This document shows, piece after piece, positions 1 through 11,454 of a stretch of DNA of 64,000 nucleotides. The stretch comes from Hymenopus coronatus (taxonomy: Eukaryota; Arthropoda; Insecta; Mantodea; Hymenopodidae): positions 107,970,620-108,034,619 of the forward strand of contig CM060900.1 of the NCBI GenBank assembly GCA_030762935.1, read 5' to 3'. Under the pieces are notes generated by a model that had not been told where the DNA came from, did not search any database, and was given only the letters and a program-made list of their open reading frames with translations. The stretch's first letter is position 1. Each line of letters opens with the position of its first letter. The translations under genes and the position numbers were made by a program.

Positions 1-237
1 TAGTAGTTCTGATTAAGTGTCACTGACTGCAGGTTTAGTATATAATCTGTGCGTGCGTGTCTGTCTGTGACTCTGAGCTAGGCTAAACGGACCGTGAGGT
101 TTGCCAGCAGAAATGGCATAAAAACTGCTGATATTTCAGAGAATAAATATACGTGCACGTTTGGTATATTATAATATAATCAAAAAACGTTTATATGCGT
201 AAAAGGAACCTACATTGCATTACATACACACATACTT
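1..237. other. unrecognised AT-rich DNA
   Basis: I see no coding signal, repeat match or RNA-like feature here. It is ordinary AT-rich sequence at the window edge. Confidence 0.5.
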
Positions 238-845
238 AATGAACTATACCGAAATATTTTCACAGAATATGTAGATTACTTAAATAAGTAAGTAATTTGA
301 GATAGGAGACTTATGACCTGTTTATTGAAATTTCGAAGTAGTAGCTATAAGTTTCTGAAGTGCCAGTAGGCCACATATCGCGGCACTTTGTCTGGAATGA
401 AAAAAATAATAATAAAAACATTTACCCTATGACAGGAATCAAACTAATAATCTTTGGGATAGCAGCTTCCCGCGTTAAGCCACCAGAGGAGTTGAAAAAA
501 CGCCTCCAGAGTAGGCTACATAACTCAAGAACGTAGTTAATGAATGCTCAGTGTCCCACTGTCAAGCGATTAGTTCGAGATTTTACAGATTTTTGCGACA
601 TTAAATCTTCAGAACGCTAGTAACGAGCTGCTAAAAATCGATATTTCTATACTCGGGAAGCAGTTTTAAAGACATTCTAAGCCATTTTTTCAATCTGCTT
701 TGCTTTAACACCGATTTATCAGCACCTGATGCCCACACGATATGTAGTTGCATTATGTATATCCGGGGACCATGCATCGCCGATCTCAAATTACTTACGT
801 CAGTCACGTGCACAATCTCGCAAATTATTTCGGTGTAGTTCATTG
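238..845. repeat. diverged inverted repeat pair around 470 bp
   Basis: The segment at about 238-308 reappears in reverse complement at about 775-845. Both arms share AATGAACTA, ACCGAAATA and AAGTAATTTGAGAT in the same order. Just outside the right arm lies CACCCTGTATG, whose complement ACAGGGTG is a common terminus of insect Tc1/mariner-type MITEs. The span could be an old MITE, but the arms are diverged, I found no clear target duplication and no transposase is present between them. An open stretch on the minus strand inside it has no recognisable protein features. Confidence 0.4.
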
Positions 846-854
846 ACACCCTGT

Positions 855-934
855 ATGTGAGTGTGTGTGTAGTGTGTGTGTGAGTGTGTGGTGTGTGTGT
901 ATATATATGTATAGAGAGAGAGAGAGAGAGAGAG
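855..934. repeat. compound (GT)n/(TA)n/(GA)n microsatellite
   Basis: An impure GT tract runs into a short ATATAT stretch and then an AG tract of about 24 bp. Simple sequence only. Confidence 0.9.
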
Positions 935-1956
935 CATCTATAGCATCACATATTTGATCGGAAAGGGTTAAAACTGTTCATAAAAACGTATGAATAGACA
1001 ATAACCAAATTTACTTCTGTGCTTTTTGTAATTTTACCAAAGGGTCGTAATTACCATATTAATGACAAAATGTTCTGTTTTTGAAAAAATAAATAACCTC
1101 ACGTTTGAAAATGATCAGTTCCATAACCATTGATTTAACTGCAATTTCAAAAGTAACACTTGATTTCACACGTTAATGGAACGTACATCCAAAATGCCGC
1201 TTAAAATTTCTGTGAACACTGAAACAGGGGCATTCTACATGAAATCATCAAATACTTCATTAAAATATTCAAACATTAAAACTGCTGAATGCTGAGAGTT
1301 GAAATTGCGTAGATTTGCTGTTGACCAATACATGTACCTCTGGCAAAGGTTCTTTTTTTTTTTATTTCTTTCTTATTTAACGTTTAAAAACGGAGAAGTT
1401 AGTAATGTCACCATAGTGTTCCCCTAGGCGGAAGTTTACGGAGTTTCTGCAGATATTTTAGTGGGTTTAGTGACTTTTTAGTATTATATTGATATATTAT
1501 ACACGAGGCTATAAGAGCACAATATCACTCAGGTGAAAATGTGAAATATGGGATACCATAATTGCATAATACGCACCTAGAAATGCATAGCGACTTTGCA
1601 TGTGAAACGTTGGCAGCTTTTACATTTTCTTATAGACATAGGTTGTGCAAAAAGGGGGACCTTTGTACACTGCAACCTACATATATATTATATGTTGTGT
1701 TTACCAAGCTCCAGGAGGAACGGATGAAGTGAAGGAACCTACATAAAGACATAAACACATATGCCATACAGACGCGCGGAAGTCCTTAATAGTTCCAATC
1801 TCTAACGTCTACCCTACTACTGGAGCTGCCCAGGGAAGACCATGTACGATCCGTTGGCACAGTAGCCCTCTAGTGCCCAGTCAATGCTCTTTCCTTTGAA
1901 CAATCATCCGCGCCAGCTGTCCGGCACCGCATACGTCACGAAATCTAAAAGCACAC
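935..1956. other. unrecognised AT-rich DNA
   Basis: There is no recognisable coding or repeat structure. A short poly-T run lies near 1350. Confidence 0.5.
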
Positions 1957-2009
1957 CTAACAGATCCGAAGGAAAATGAATGAAAGGGATATGATGTTTA
2001 GGAAATCAT

Positions 2010-2140
2010 GGTAGATGAGAAAGCACCCCAAGCATATCCTAACAACCGGGGAAAACCAAGAAAAACCCAAGGTCAGAATGAGAGGGAATCGAACCGGAAC
2101 ATCCCGAATGCATGCCTCGAACAACACCGCGGAGTCATCT
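2010..2140 (-). mobile_element. probable S9-type SINE fragment
   Basis: The stretch CAACCGGGGAAAACC, followed by a GAATCGAACC motif and AATGCATGCCTCG, matches in order the head region of the longer S9 copies at about 43440-43560 and 39285-39360. Read on the minus strand the GGTTCGATTC motif resembles a pol III B box. Only the head is preserved and the rest of the family is absent or too diverged to see. Confidence 0.45.
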
Positions 2141-2283
2141 CCTTCGGTTATTATTGCTAAAAACAAATGCAAAATACCACTAAACCTAGCAAAGCCAACA
2201 CCACCGTTTAAATAAACGACACACAAATACTTTTGGGAGAATCCACTGCATTAAGAGAGAGAGCGACTGAAATAGTACACTAT

Positions 2284-2575
2284 CGTCGCCCTCTATGGTA
2301 TAGTGGTTACCAAGCTAACCGCTTGTACCCAAAGTAGCCGGTTCAAGCCCGGCGTTGGACGATGGATTTTTTCGGGAGTAACAAGGCTTGTCATAGCTTC
2401 CTTCCGAAGGGAAATAAAGCCGTTGGTACCGTGTCGTGGATTTACGGCTCATAAAGGAAACCTCAAGCCTGACAAAAAAGCCTCTGAGCAACACACCCAA
2501 AATAGAAAGGGACGTTGAGAACCAAGATGCTTAAAGAGCGTCCATAAATAAAACTCCATTTTCATTTAATTTGGT
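2284..2575 (+). mobile_element. S2 tRNA-derived SINE, near full length
   Basis: The head has an A-box-like TATAGTGGTTA and a B-box-like GGTTCAAGCCC. The conserved body follows: GGACGATGGATTTTTTCGGG, CTTCCTTCCGAAGGGAA, a TTTACGG motif, CCTCAAGCC, CCTCTGAGCAA and AGCGTCCATAAATAAA, and then a tail of CATTT-like units. The same body recurs at 21674, 37441, 42390 and 54435, and a relative lies at 32183. It would be mobilised in trans by a LINE and encodes nothing. I assign the + strand because the tRNA-like head is on the left. Confidence 0.85.
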
Positions 2576-4507
2576 ACACTTTCTTCCATTCTCTCTGGTT
2601 GCGCACTACCAAGTAGTGATGCTAACATTATTCATTCCAAAGGCTAATTCGTGGAACTCAAAACTATCGCATTTTTGCCGTTTGGAATCTACAATCCAAT
2701 ACCTTTTTTGATAACCCCTATCGTTGTTTATATTGAAAATTAACATTTGTAATAGCTCACGTGTTTCAGATACAGGTTTTTAAACTGTAAAGGTGTAACA
2801 ACTTTTTAAAGATATGGTATTACTCTTTTAGCTCAATGTAACTATATAAATACTGAGTGTCCCAAAATTCGATCGCATAAATTCGCAGGATTGTAGAAGG
2901 GTCCCAGATAAACAGTTTAAGATAGGGAACCTATAGTCACTTATGTTAAATGTCAAAGTTGTTGCATGTTTTCTGGATTGCACAACAATGACCGTAAGTT
3001 AAAAGAATGTGCACGTGTGAGTTCTTTTTTTTTTTTTTGATTCAGAATGCCTCATTTATATGCCAATAATTGAAGGAATGCAGTATTGGTGCACAATCAA
3101 TGCGAAATTTAAAATTATTGGACTTGTAACTTTGGCAAGATTGCCAGTTCTTTGAGGGTGTGCACGCCTCTGATTACAGCTCGGTTGATTTCAGATCATA
3201 TGTAGTTAGCTAGAGCTCGCCGCCAAAAAATACTGGAGGGGGAGCTGGACATCGAAATCCCCTATACAAAGATCGCGCCGCTGTCTGAAGTTTTCGTTTT
3301 TTTAATATTCTTATTTTTCTCAAATAGCACACCATTAGAGCAGCACTAATATGCTTAGTTTACATTTTTTAAGTCAAAACGATTAACTCTCCAGTACAAA
3401 TTACTTTCAAAAACTGTGAATGATATCTAAGTAGTGTCCCATATTAAATGCAATTATTGTCAACCAACCTGCACAGATTAATACAGTCAAACAATTGGGG
3501 TCGCTGAAAACATATAATGTGTACTTTGAAACACAGTAACTGAAGCGGTGGAGGAAAATCTGGGCTATTCCCAAAATCTGAACAGCGGTGTTTTGATTTT
3601 ATGCGTAGGTATTATGCCGTTTTTAGCACTTGAGGTACTGTGCTCCCGCGAGTGAGTGGATCTGAAAATCTTGTCTAATGCCTACACGTGACTACTGTGA
3701 GAACCATGAATTCCTAAACATTGTGTTCATATTGCAAAGGTATACACATTATGTGTAAGAAAATAATTCGTATCAACGAGGTGCGAAGCGGAGAGCACAC
3801 AGACTAACATCCTAAGATAATCAAAGCTGCGAACTTCTGTGCTCATATGCTGTTCCTGCCATGTATCACTGCGCATGCTTAAAAGCCTCGCTACCAGATT
3901 TCCGTTGAACCAGATGAACAATTACTGACCTGAACTTTAGCTTCTTGTGTTAAGGTTCACAACAATCCTAGAATTTTTGACAGGTAGCGAGGTTCATTTC
4001 GTGAAATTTCTGCAGGGATATTGCAGGTCGTTATATCGAAAACTTCCTCTGGTGACCTGTTGTATTTTGTGCTTCGGATACTGTGTTATTTCTCGAGCTC
4101 TCTTTCTATTTCTCTTTCATGCGGAGATGAAAAGGTATTATTCACTTTCCTGACTAGTATACAGTTCTTAATTCGTTTTATGTAGGCACTTGTTTTACTA
4201 TAGAGATAGTTATTCATTTTATTTCATTTTAAACTCATTTGACACATGATAATATTGCTTCGTTAATTGTAATCTGTGCCTGCAATTGTAGTATATAACA
4301 CTGTATCTTAGAAACTCCTTCAAGGAGTACGTAGAAGTGTGCCTTTTCAGGTGTTAAGTGCAATTGGTATTTAATCGTTCTCCGTTGCAACTACATGCTA
4401 GTCGTACATTACATTTATTTTATTTGCCAGTACGAATGAATCATATTGAGTAAAGCAGCAAAATTTGAACGGCTCATTATAAAATTCAAAAAAGGAGACA
4501 ACTAAAA
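2576..4507. other. unrecognised AT-rich DNA
   Basis: There is no coding region I can defend. The motif GTGTCCCAAAATTC near 2857 looks like a mariner-type terminus, but I found no matching inverted end. A poly-T run lies at about 3027-3039. The segment around 3160-3300 is a little more GC-rich without a recognisable identity. Confidence 0.5.
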
Positions 4508-5127
4508 AAAATCTGATGTGTACCATTTATATGACTTTCTCCATATTCCTGCAACAAATTATTCTTAAAAAGCTTATACTTTTATTTAGTTTATGCTAAT
4601 CAGAAAAAAATAGCAGAAATAGTATATGGATAGCAGTTGACAAGTTCCTGTATGAGAAAAGTATACGTTTTTCATAGCAGAAACAAAAAATAAGGAATGT
4701 CACAAAAACGACGAACTCCACGAAAAAAATGTATATAACATAAATTGTGTGTTTTAATGTGCTCTACATTTTTTGTGTAGTAACTTTTTGTCCATCTCTT
4801 ACGGTTTAGCAGTTATTCAAAATTTAGTAAAATTCATCCAGAATAAACTACTCTTCAGAGGCTATTCCCAGAAAATTCAAGATATACATTTCATTTGTCA
4901 GGTAAATATGTTTCATATCCGAAATTTTAATCAAAATCTTTAGAGCCATTTTTGAGAAAATCAAAATTTTCGAAAAAAGTTCCATGTAAAGGGTAGTTGG
5001 GGGTGGGGGGATTTTTCTCAAAATCTTCGTGTCCCATCCCTGGAAGATACTAAACTTAAATACCAAGTTTGGTATTTTAGCTACTTTTCGTTTTTGAGTT
5101 ATCGTGTTCACAGACACACGGACACAC

Positions 5128-5170
<43 letters not shown>

Positions 5171-5314
5171 CTTTTTTCTCAAAATGCTTTTTTTGGATAA
5201 AGGGGTCCTAAAACATGTACTTCCGGTGAAATCTCGGTATCGAATTTTTTGGTGGAATACAATACTTCTCTATCCCTATGTACATTGTACATACGAGGCT
5301 AGAGAAAGTAAAAA
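4508..5314 (+). mobile_element. family A repeat, copy 1 (near complete)
   Basis: This is the reference copy for the dispersed family A. It begins AAAAATCTGATGTGTACCA with ACTTTCTCCA just inside. The AT-rich core includes a block ending TACCAAGTTTGGTATTTTAG, then GTTTTTGAGTTATCG, a (CA)n microsatellite at 5110-5166, CGGTGAAATCTCGGTATCGA, a hairpin around TGTACATTGTACATA, and the terminal GCTAGAGAAAGTAAAAA. No open frame is shared between copies, so it is non-coding. Strand + is defined as the orientation with the hairpin at the right end. Confidence 0.85.
5110..5166. repeat. (CA)n microsatellite inside family A copy 1
   Basis: An impure ACACGG lead-in is followed by an uninterrupted CA tract. 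It occupies the same internal slot that is (TATG)n in the copy at 33416. Confidence 0.95.
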
Positions 5315-5982
5315 TAGGCATATAATAATTCTGCATATGGTGTAAAAAATCTACTTTGTGCTACTTTTTAACCACACACTACCTGAGTAGTTGCAACGTC
5401 CTGCGCAATATTATTCAGCGAAAAATCACTTCCGTACAAAGCAATGAGAAACAGTATCACGCATCAAAACTAATCAAGAAGATATACCGTGAAGTGTTAG
5501 CAAGGCTTGTACATCGTATTCACACTTAACGTTATCGTATATTTTCATCCGGACGGTACAGGTTGGCAACACTGTTTCCCAGTCCTGTAACCTGCACTCA
5601 CTCACCCGCCTTTGTGCGTCCTGCCGACTCTAATGCGATTTTAGAAAAGCTCCAGAAGAATATTTTTTCCCACAGTTCCTTCCATACTTCGTGTTTTGTT
5701 TCGTGGTTCAGCTTTGAGGTATATCTAACGATACACGCTGATTTGTCAGCAAAAGTTAACTATGCAATTCTTTTTTTTTTTTTCTTCGATGATAAATTTT
5801 AGCGTAATGAAATCCATTTCGAGAACGATTGTTATTGCTCAACTCAGAGTCATCTACAGTGCAATAAACGCAACTTAATGTTTGCATGCAGTTGCACTAT
5901 TTTTTGACGATGCGACTAATTTCTACTTACCGATACTGTTGTTACTGGACGTAAGTTAACATTCCTACACCTAACCTCGTTG
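5315..5982. other. unrecognised DNA between family A and hAT
   Basis: No features recognised. A poly-T tract lies at about 5770-5782. Confidence 0.5.
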
Positions 5983-5990
5983 CTATAGAA

Positions 5991-8488
5991 CAGTGTTTCC
6001 CAACCTTTTGAAGTTCACGGCACCCCTGGGAATAACATTAAACACCAGGGGCACCCTTCCTTGAATTAAAAGAAAATTAAGCTTAATATGTTAATTTATT
6101 GAAATATTATATAATAATAACGTACACCATAACATAATACAGTAAACTTTACTACAATCACTGAGTAAAAATACATCAATAAATTTTGTTCGATTAATGA
6201 TTAATGTGAAACTTGTGAGTGATGCTTAGAGCACAGATATGTGATGTCGGGTCTTACAGTTGACAGTGAAACACGCAAATCATCCTCAAGGTTGTTCAGT
6301 CTATTTCTTGCTTTGCATTTTATTGTCACCACAGCAGAGAAGGCTTGCTCGCATAGATAGGATGTTGAAAAGGGCAAAAGTGCGTTAATTGCTTTCTTTA
6401 TTAGGTTAGGGTACTACTCTCTCCGTTGAAGCCAAAAACTAGCCACCGACGCCTCACTCTTGGTGAACTTACCTTTGAGTGTGGAATCGGCGCAAAGATC
6501 AATAAATTCATCTCGTTCGCAAGCAGTGAAATCTATTTCCTCTGCACTATCTACGAAATCAAATGGTGAGACAACCCAGTCGAGATTCGTAGTGGAAATA
6601 GTTGGAAAGTACGCATCTATTGCATCTTGCAATCTTGATAATTGATCACAAATGCGGTCTTTCAGTTTACACAGACCTTTATCTCCTGCCACATTAAGAA
6701 GAGATGGAAAGTTCGACAAATCTCCTTTTTGAACTGCAGACTTCCAAGAACTAAGTTTTCTTTTAAAACCTTTCATTTATTGGTTGAGGAGATTATTGTT
6801 TCATGTCGACCCTGCATCGAAACATTCAGTTCATTCAGCTTATGAAAAATATCTGCCAGATACGACAGTTCAAAACACCAAGAATCACTTAGTAAGAGCT
6901 CATGAAATGTGTCTTGATTTTCATCCTTAAAAAAAGTTTTTAGCTGTTCTTTAAGTTCGAGAAACCGGTTCAATACACAACCCCGCGACAACCACCTTAC
7001 TTCTGTGTGAAGTAACAAAGAGGTATGAGCTGAATCCGTTGCGCGACATAACTGTTCAAAAAGTCTGCACTTTAAAGGTCGAGACTTCATATAGTTCACC
7101 ATTTTCACAACTTGGTTAAACACTTCAGCAAAATCTTCATTACACGCTTTCACGACTAATGCCTCTCTATGCAGAAAACAGTGAGTTATAATAATGGATG
7201 GATTTTCATTGAGAGCTCTGGCAGTAAAACCTTTAATTTTCCCAGACATAGATGGTGCACCATCTGTACATATACCACAACAGTCTTTCCATGAAAGATC
7301 ATGGTCATTGAGATAGGAATTAATAGAAACGAAAATATCATGGCCTGTGGTTGTAGTCTCCAGCGGTCTACAGAACAGAAACTGTTCACTAATACCTTTT
7401 TCATCAATATATCTGATAAAACCAAGGAGTTGCGGTTTGTCACCAATATCGAGACTCTCATCTACTTGCAAAGCAAATGTTCTATAAGTTTTTATTTTCT
7501 CCGTGACTTGTTCGTTGATATTGCATGACATTTCAGATATCCTGCGGCTGATTGTGTTGTTGGACAGAGGAACTTTCGAAATTTGATTAGCTGCTCCTTC
7601 GCCAAGTATTGTTGAAACTATAACTTGACATGCAGGGCCAATGATTTCCTCTCCAAGAGTATGAGGTTTCTTTTTTTTTTTTAGCTATCAGTTCTGCTAC
7701 TTTAAATGAGGCTTCAAGAGCAGTATCACCTATGGTCATTTTCTTTACCATTCACACAGCTGTTTTCTTCTCCCCTTCTAATATATGTGAAAAATACATT
7801 ACACTTTTCTGTGACACACTAGGATGCTTTGTTGTAAGATACCGCTTCAGTTTGCTAGGTACCATGGCCTCGCTGCTAAGTGTTTCGCCACAAACTAAAC
7901 ACACAGGGATAGGGTTTTCCTCGTTGTTATTCCACTTAAATCCATACGCTAAGTAGCTGTCCTGTTATGTTCTTTTCTTTCGTTTGTCTTCTTTATGTGG
8001 TGAATTCGACGGTCCGGGAGAAACTGTAAGATTTGGCTTCTTAAAGCAAGCAGTAGGAGCCGACTGTTCACTTTCACTGTCCTGGCGTTTACGTTTAACA
8101 ATTAACTTATCCATAGCTAAACACTGTGAATCAACGCGAGGAAGACAACTGAAAGCGCCAAGCGGCGTACACTTTTATATATTCATCTGTCGAAGTCTCG
8201 GGAATGTTCGTGAGGAAGCGAGTAGTCTCGGGAATGTTCGGCAGGGTATAGCTGTAATGCCATCTGTGGGATACTAGTATAACTGAATTATTGAAATGAA
8301 TATCGACCACTATCACCATCTGCCCTGCATGAGAGTAATTGATTTGACTTATTTTATTTCACGACCTTACAAGACTTAAGGCTTCAGTAGAAGGTATTTT
8401 TTTTTTGTTTATCTCAATATCTCGCGGCACCCCTTAGCCAATCACACGGCACCCTAGGGTGCCGGGGCGCACCGGTTGGGAACCGTTG
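5991..8488 (-). mobile_element. hAT (Buster-like) DNA transposon, complete ends
   Basis: A 2498-bp element with inverted ends. The left end is CAGTGTTTCCCAACC and the right end, read inward, is CAACGGTTCCCAACC, each followed by GGCACCC-rich sequence. It is flanked by an 8-bp duplication, CTATAGAA at 5983-5990 and CTATAAAA at 8489-8496, one mismatch apart. Central TA in the target agrees with the nnnTAnnn rule described for Buster-type hAT elements. The right subterminal region holds a small palindrome, CACCCTAGGGTG. The interior carries a broken transposase on the minus strand. Confidence 0.93.
6201..8114 (-). pseudogene. hAT transposase pseudogene, ZBED5/Buster-like
   Basis: Read from the ATG at 8114, the minus strand gives a basic N-terminus (MDKLIVKRKRQDSES), then a BED-type zinc finger with CLVCGE and a KRYLTTKH ending. 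The hAT catalytic core follows, with ALQVDESLD as the first Asp region and CTDGAPSMSGK as the second Asp region. Next come HREALVVKA, VRWLSRGCVL and the C-terminal dimerisation block PFSTSYLCEQAFSAV. About 635 codons is normal for this lineage. It is dead: stops at 7965-7967 (TAA), 7752-7754 (TGA) and 6414-6416 (TAG), and a frameshift near 6775 inside the helical insertion domain. A run of A/T at 7670-7682 codes for lysines and may also vary. Strong similarity to vertebrate ZBED5-like proteins is from family knowledge. No intron is apparent. Confidence 0.92.
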
Positions 8489-8496
8489 CTATAAAA

Positions 8497-8740
8497 ACAC
8501 TAGTGTGGTGGTAGCGTGTCTGTCTCACATCCAAAAGGTCGTGAGTTCGAATCTCACTTAGGGTGAATTATCCGGATAAGGTTTTTTGGGGGGTTTCCCT
8601 TATCCTGAGAAGACGAATGACGAGTAACTTTAAGCTCCCTGGACCCCGAGATCATTTGAGCATCATTTCACCAATTTCATTCATCGTCCAATATGACCAA
8701 CTAGCTTAAAGGACATTTATATATAAATAAATAAACAAAA
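8497..8740 (+). mobile_element. S3 tRNA-derived SINE, first of two in tandem
   Basis: The head GTGTGGTGGTAGCGTG is followed by a B-box-like GAGTTCGAATCTCAC. The body has ATCCGGATAAGG, CCTTATCCTGAGAAGACGAA, GAGCATCATTTCACC and a TATGACCAAC motif, with an A-rich tail to about 8740. It directly abuts the right target duplication of the hAT element. The same body occurs at 8741 and 49680. Confidence 0.85.
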
Positions 8741-8972
8741 AAACCAAGCCCACCTGGGTAGCCTGTCTACCTCACATTCGACAGGTTGCGAGTTCGAATC
8801 TCTCTTAGGGTTAGTTACCTGAATAAGTTTTTTTCGGGGTTTTCCATTATCCTGAGAAGAAGAGTGTCGAGTAACTTTAATCTCCATGGACCCCTTGAGC
8901 ACCATTTTACCAATTTTATTCTTCGTCCGATATGACCAACCAGGTTAAACGACGTTAGGCTACAAAAATACT
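8741..8972 (+). mobile_element. S3 tRNA-derived SINE, second of two in tandem
   Basis: It shares with its left neighbour CTGTCTACCTCACATTCG, GAGTTCGAATCTC, TTATCCTGAGAAGA and CGATATGACCAACCAGG. The head is slightly altered (GGGTAGCCTG). The two copies differ at many positions, so this looks like independent insertion next to an A-rich tail and not a recent tandem duplication. Confidence 0.82.
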
Positions 8973-10162
8973 GATATGGACTCAAAAAGCACATGTGTGG
9001 TAAGTAAAATAGTTGCTTAGCCTTTTTTTCGATGTATTATGCACTAACACATATCTTTTTATTAGACTTCTCTGGAACTAATTCAGAGCACCCACACTTG
9101 TATTTCTTTGTCCTCTATCATAACTTTCTCCATAGCAAAATTGTTAAATCGGTCCTAATTAGGGTACTACAGATAAAATGTCTCCACAGCCAACAAATCT
9201 TCTTTATAAAAAAGCCTTGAGAAGCCACATAACGACTACCTAATGTTTCTTTCTTATAGAATTCATTTGCATCTAACCAATATTTTAATTCATTTATTAC
9301 TATATTTTAATTAATATTGATATTCATCGTCCAAAAATAATACGTCATACAAATTTGTTAAGTGTATTTCAGAACCTCGTAAACTGAGAAAATGGAAGAA
9401 AGAAAGAAAAAAGAATCCAATTCGTCTTATCAAACGTTTTTGCAACAGTATACTTTCCACACTTGTATCGCAACATACTTTTATGATACCTTATTTCAAA
9501 GCCGGACAATTTAAAATATGCTGCAGGTCATGAAAGCCGAAAAAAATTGTAACAATTATGAAATATAAAATTGTTGTGACATATCCACAAATTGGCCACA
9601 TTTTACATAATGATTGTAATTGTCGCGCGTGTCAGGTTTCATGAAGCAGGGGCTGGCTATGCATATGTGCAGTTGGTGACAGATCATGGTACAGACGGGT
9701 CTATAGCTAATAATCACATAGCGTACTTCAAGCTTCGCATGATCAACGCCTTGCAACCAGGTTTGGTGTACCCTGTAAGTAATTTTCTGGTGCACTCCAT
9801 GGGGAATCGCCCTCTCTTTGTTGGAGCCAGTTGCAGAAAGAAACCATTCCCTCCCTTTCAACTGCATATATCTTACCCTTCCTGCCTCCCTAGCCCCACA
9901 CCCAGTGTTCCTATATCTACCCTTACATCAGTAGATGCCACACTTGCATACACTTATCTTCTTAATGCATTTAACTTTTAATGCTCTTGCAAATTTTCCT
10001 TGGTCCTTTCGTATGCATTTTCTAGACCATTAATTCTTCCGAAAGAGCCTCCCATTTACTTAAACGTGCTTATTTCCTCTGCTGTGCTATAACGTAGTAT
10101 CTCCTGGGCTAAATGAAGTAGTCCTTTGCTAGATCTCTACCCGCATCTCACTCTTTCTGCTT
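8973..10162. other. unrecognised DNA
   Basis: The plus strand is open from about 9592 to 9981 and its translation is rich in common residues, but I recognise no domain and codon use looks arbitrary. I do not call it a gene. Confidence 0.45.
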
Positions 10163-10329
10163 TTCACTTTCTCTACTGGGTATTATGAACGTACATAGTA
10201 AATAGAGAAGGTACTGTATTCCACCCAAAAAATTCATACCGAGATTTAACCGGAAATCCATAAAAACATTTTGGGAAAAAGTGATTGTATATGTGGTTGT
10301 GTATGTGTGAGTTTGTATGTCTTTGGGCA

Positions 10330-10490
10330 GAATAATAATATAAATAATTAATAATAGAAGATATGCAGATGTAGACGTAGATATAGATAATGATCATATA
10401 GCACTACAGCCCTTGAAGGGATACGGCCTGCAAACCTGACTGCCTGCCTCTTGTCCACTTATGTACAGCAGAGGTAGGCGATCCAAACGA
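10330..10490 (-). mobile_element. S7-type SINE tail fragment in family A
   Basis: An AT-rich (AAT)-like stretch leads into ATAGCACTACAGCCCTTGAA, TGACTGCCTGCCTC and GCAGAGGTAGGCGATCCAA. These match the 3' part of the longer S7 copy at 16062-16460. Only the tail half of the SINE is present, so it is truncated. Strand is minus because the AT-rich tail is at the left. Confidence 0.7.
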
Positions 10491-11012
10491 TACCAAGATT
10501 TCACTGGAAATCCATAAAAAAACAGTTTTAGTAAAATGTTCGTGGGTGTGTCTTTGGGCAGCGTAACTGAAAAAACGAAAAGTCCGTTAAATTTTAGTGT
10601 CTCCCAACTCAAGCTACCCTTTACATGGAAACATTTTGAAAATGTTGACTTTTCCAAAACTCGCTTACCGGTTCTGACTATAATGCCGTGTATTAAAGAT
10701 ATTTGCATGGTAAATAAAAAGTATATCTTGAATTTCCTAGTAGTATCCTCTGCAATCTTCATTATTCTGAATGGCCTTTGTTTAACTAATACAACTTAAG
10801 AGATAGACAAAAACGTACTACACAATTAAAATGTAGATTTCGTACAGCTTATGTTGTAGAGATGTTCCTTACTATTGGTTTCAATTTTGAAACACACACT
10901 TTTATCAAACAGGAAGTAATTCGTGCTTTTAAAAGATTTGAATATCGCTTTAGCTTAATACATTTCCTTAGCTTCCTTCTACTTATAAGGAACTGTGTAA
11001 TAAGGTCATACT

Positions 11013-11233
11013 TTTTCCTGGTAGTGTTTAACGCCCGGTTTTATTACTTGTGACACCGCAGGCCATGACACTGATGATATATGGACACCAATGGAATGCG
11101 ATGGCGGGGGAAACCGGAGAACCCACCTCTGCGCTGCTTTGTCCACCACAAATCTCACATGAAGTCGCCTGGGATCGAACCCGATCTGTCTAGGTGAGAG
11201 GCAGTGGTCTAGCCACTCGGCCACAGCGTGGCC
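11013..11233 (-). mobile_element. S1 tRNA-derived SINE with target duplication
   Basis: On the minus strand the head reads GGCCACGCTGTGGCCGAGTG with A box TGGCCGAGTGG and B box GGTTCGATCCC. Then come GTGAGATTTGTGGTGGACAA, CCGGTTTCCCCCGCC and the conserved 3' GTTAAACAC-type end. It is flanked by AAGGTCATACT (11002-11012) and AAGATCATACT (11234-11244), an 11-bp target duplication with one mismatch. The host is a family A copy, so this insertion is younger than that copy. Confidence 0.92.
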
Positions 11234-11454
11234 AAGATCATACTGCTAATGTTTCTCCCAATTATCGTGGAGCAGATAGAAGAATTGTCTTTAAGAAGTT
11301 GTTTATAGAATATGTAGAGAAAGTCGTGTGAACGGAACACATAAGGATTTTTTTTTTTTTTTTTTTTTTTTTACAAAGTTCATTACAAATGTTATTTGCT
11401 TTCAAAAGCTGATTATTATTGTCGCAAAGAAATGTATCTATTTATCTGTGCTTC

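Larger units (their letters stand above)
10163..11375 (-). mobile_element. family A repeat, copy 2 (composite, interrupted)
   Basis: It starts on the left with the hairpin end (CACTTTCTCTACTGGG and GAACGTACATAGT) and runs to AGAGAAAGTCGTGTGAACGG and a long poly-T at about 11349-11372. Two insertions break it: an S7-like tail at about 10330-10490 and an S1 SINE at 11013-11233. Sequence around the first insertion is duplicated. CCGGAAATCCATAAAAA...CTTTGGGCAG at about 10250-10330 recurs at about 10505-10562. The copy is non-coding. Confidence 0.85.

Noticed and set aside
2857..2890. Start of a mariner-type element
   Set aside because: A plausible terminus motif, but no inverted partner or transposase was found nearby.
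4508..5314. Family A as a classical Helitron
   Set aside because: The expected CTRR 3' terminus after the hairpin is absent. The ends end in GTAAAAA, so a Helentron-like or other class is preferred.
4848..5345. Open frames with (CV)n or (TH)n tracts
   Set aside because: They derive from the CA microsatellite of family A and are not conserved between copies.
9592..9981. Protein-coding gene of 129 codons
   Set aside because: No domain, no consistent composition, and no splice or promoter context. Probably chance.
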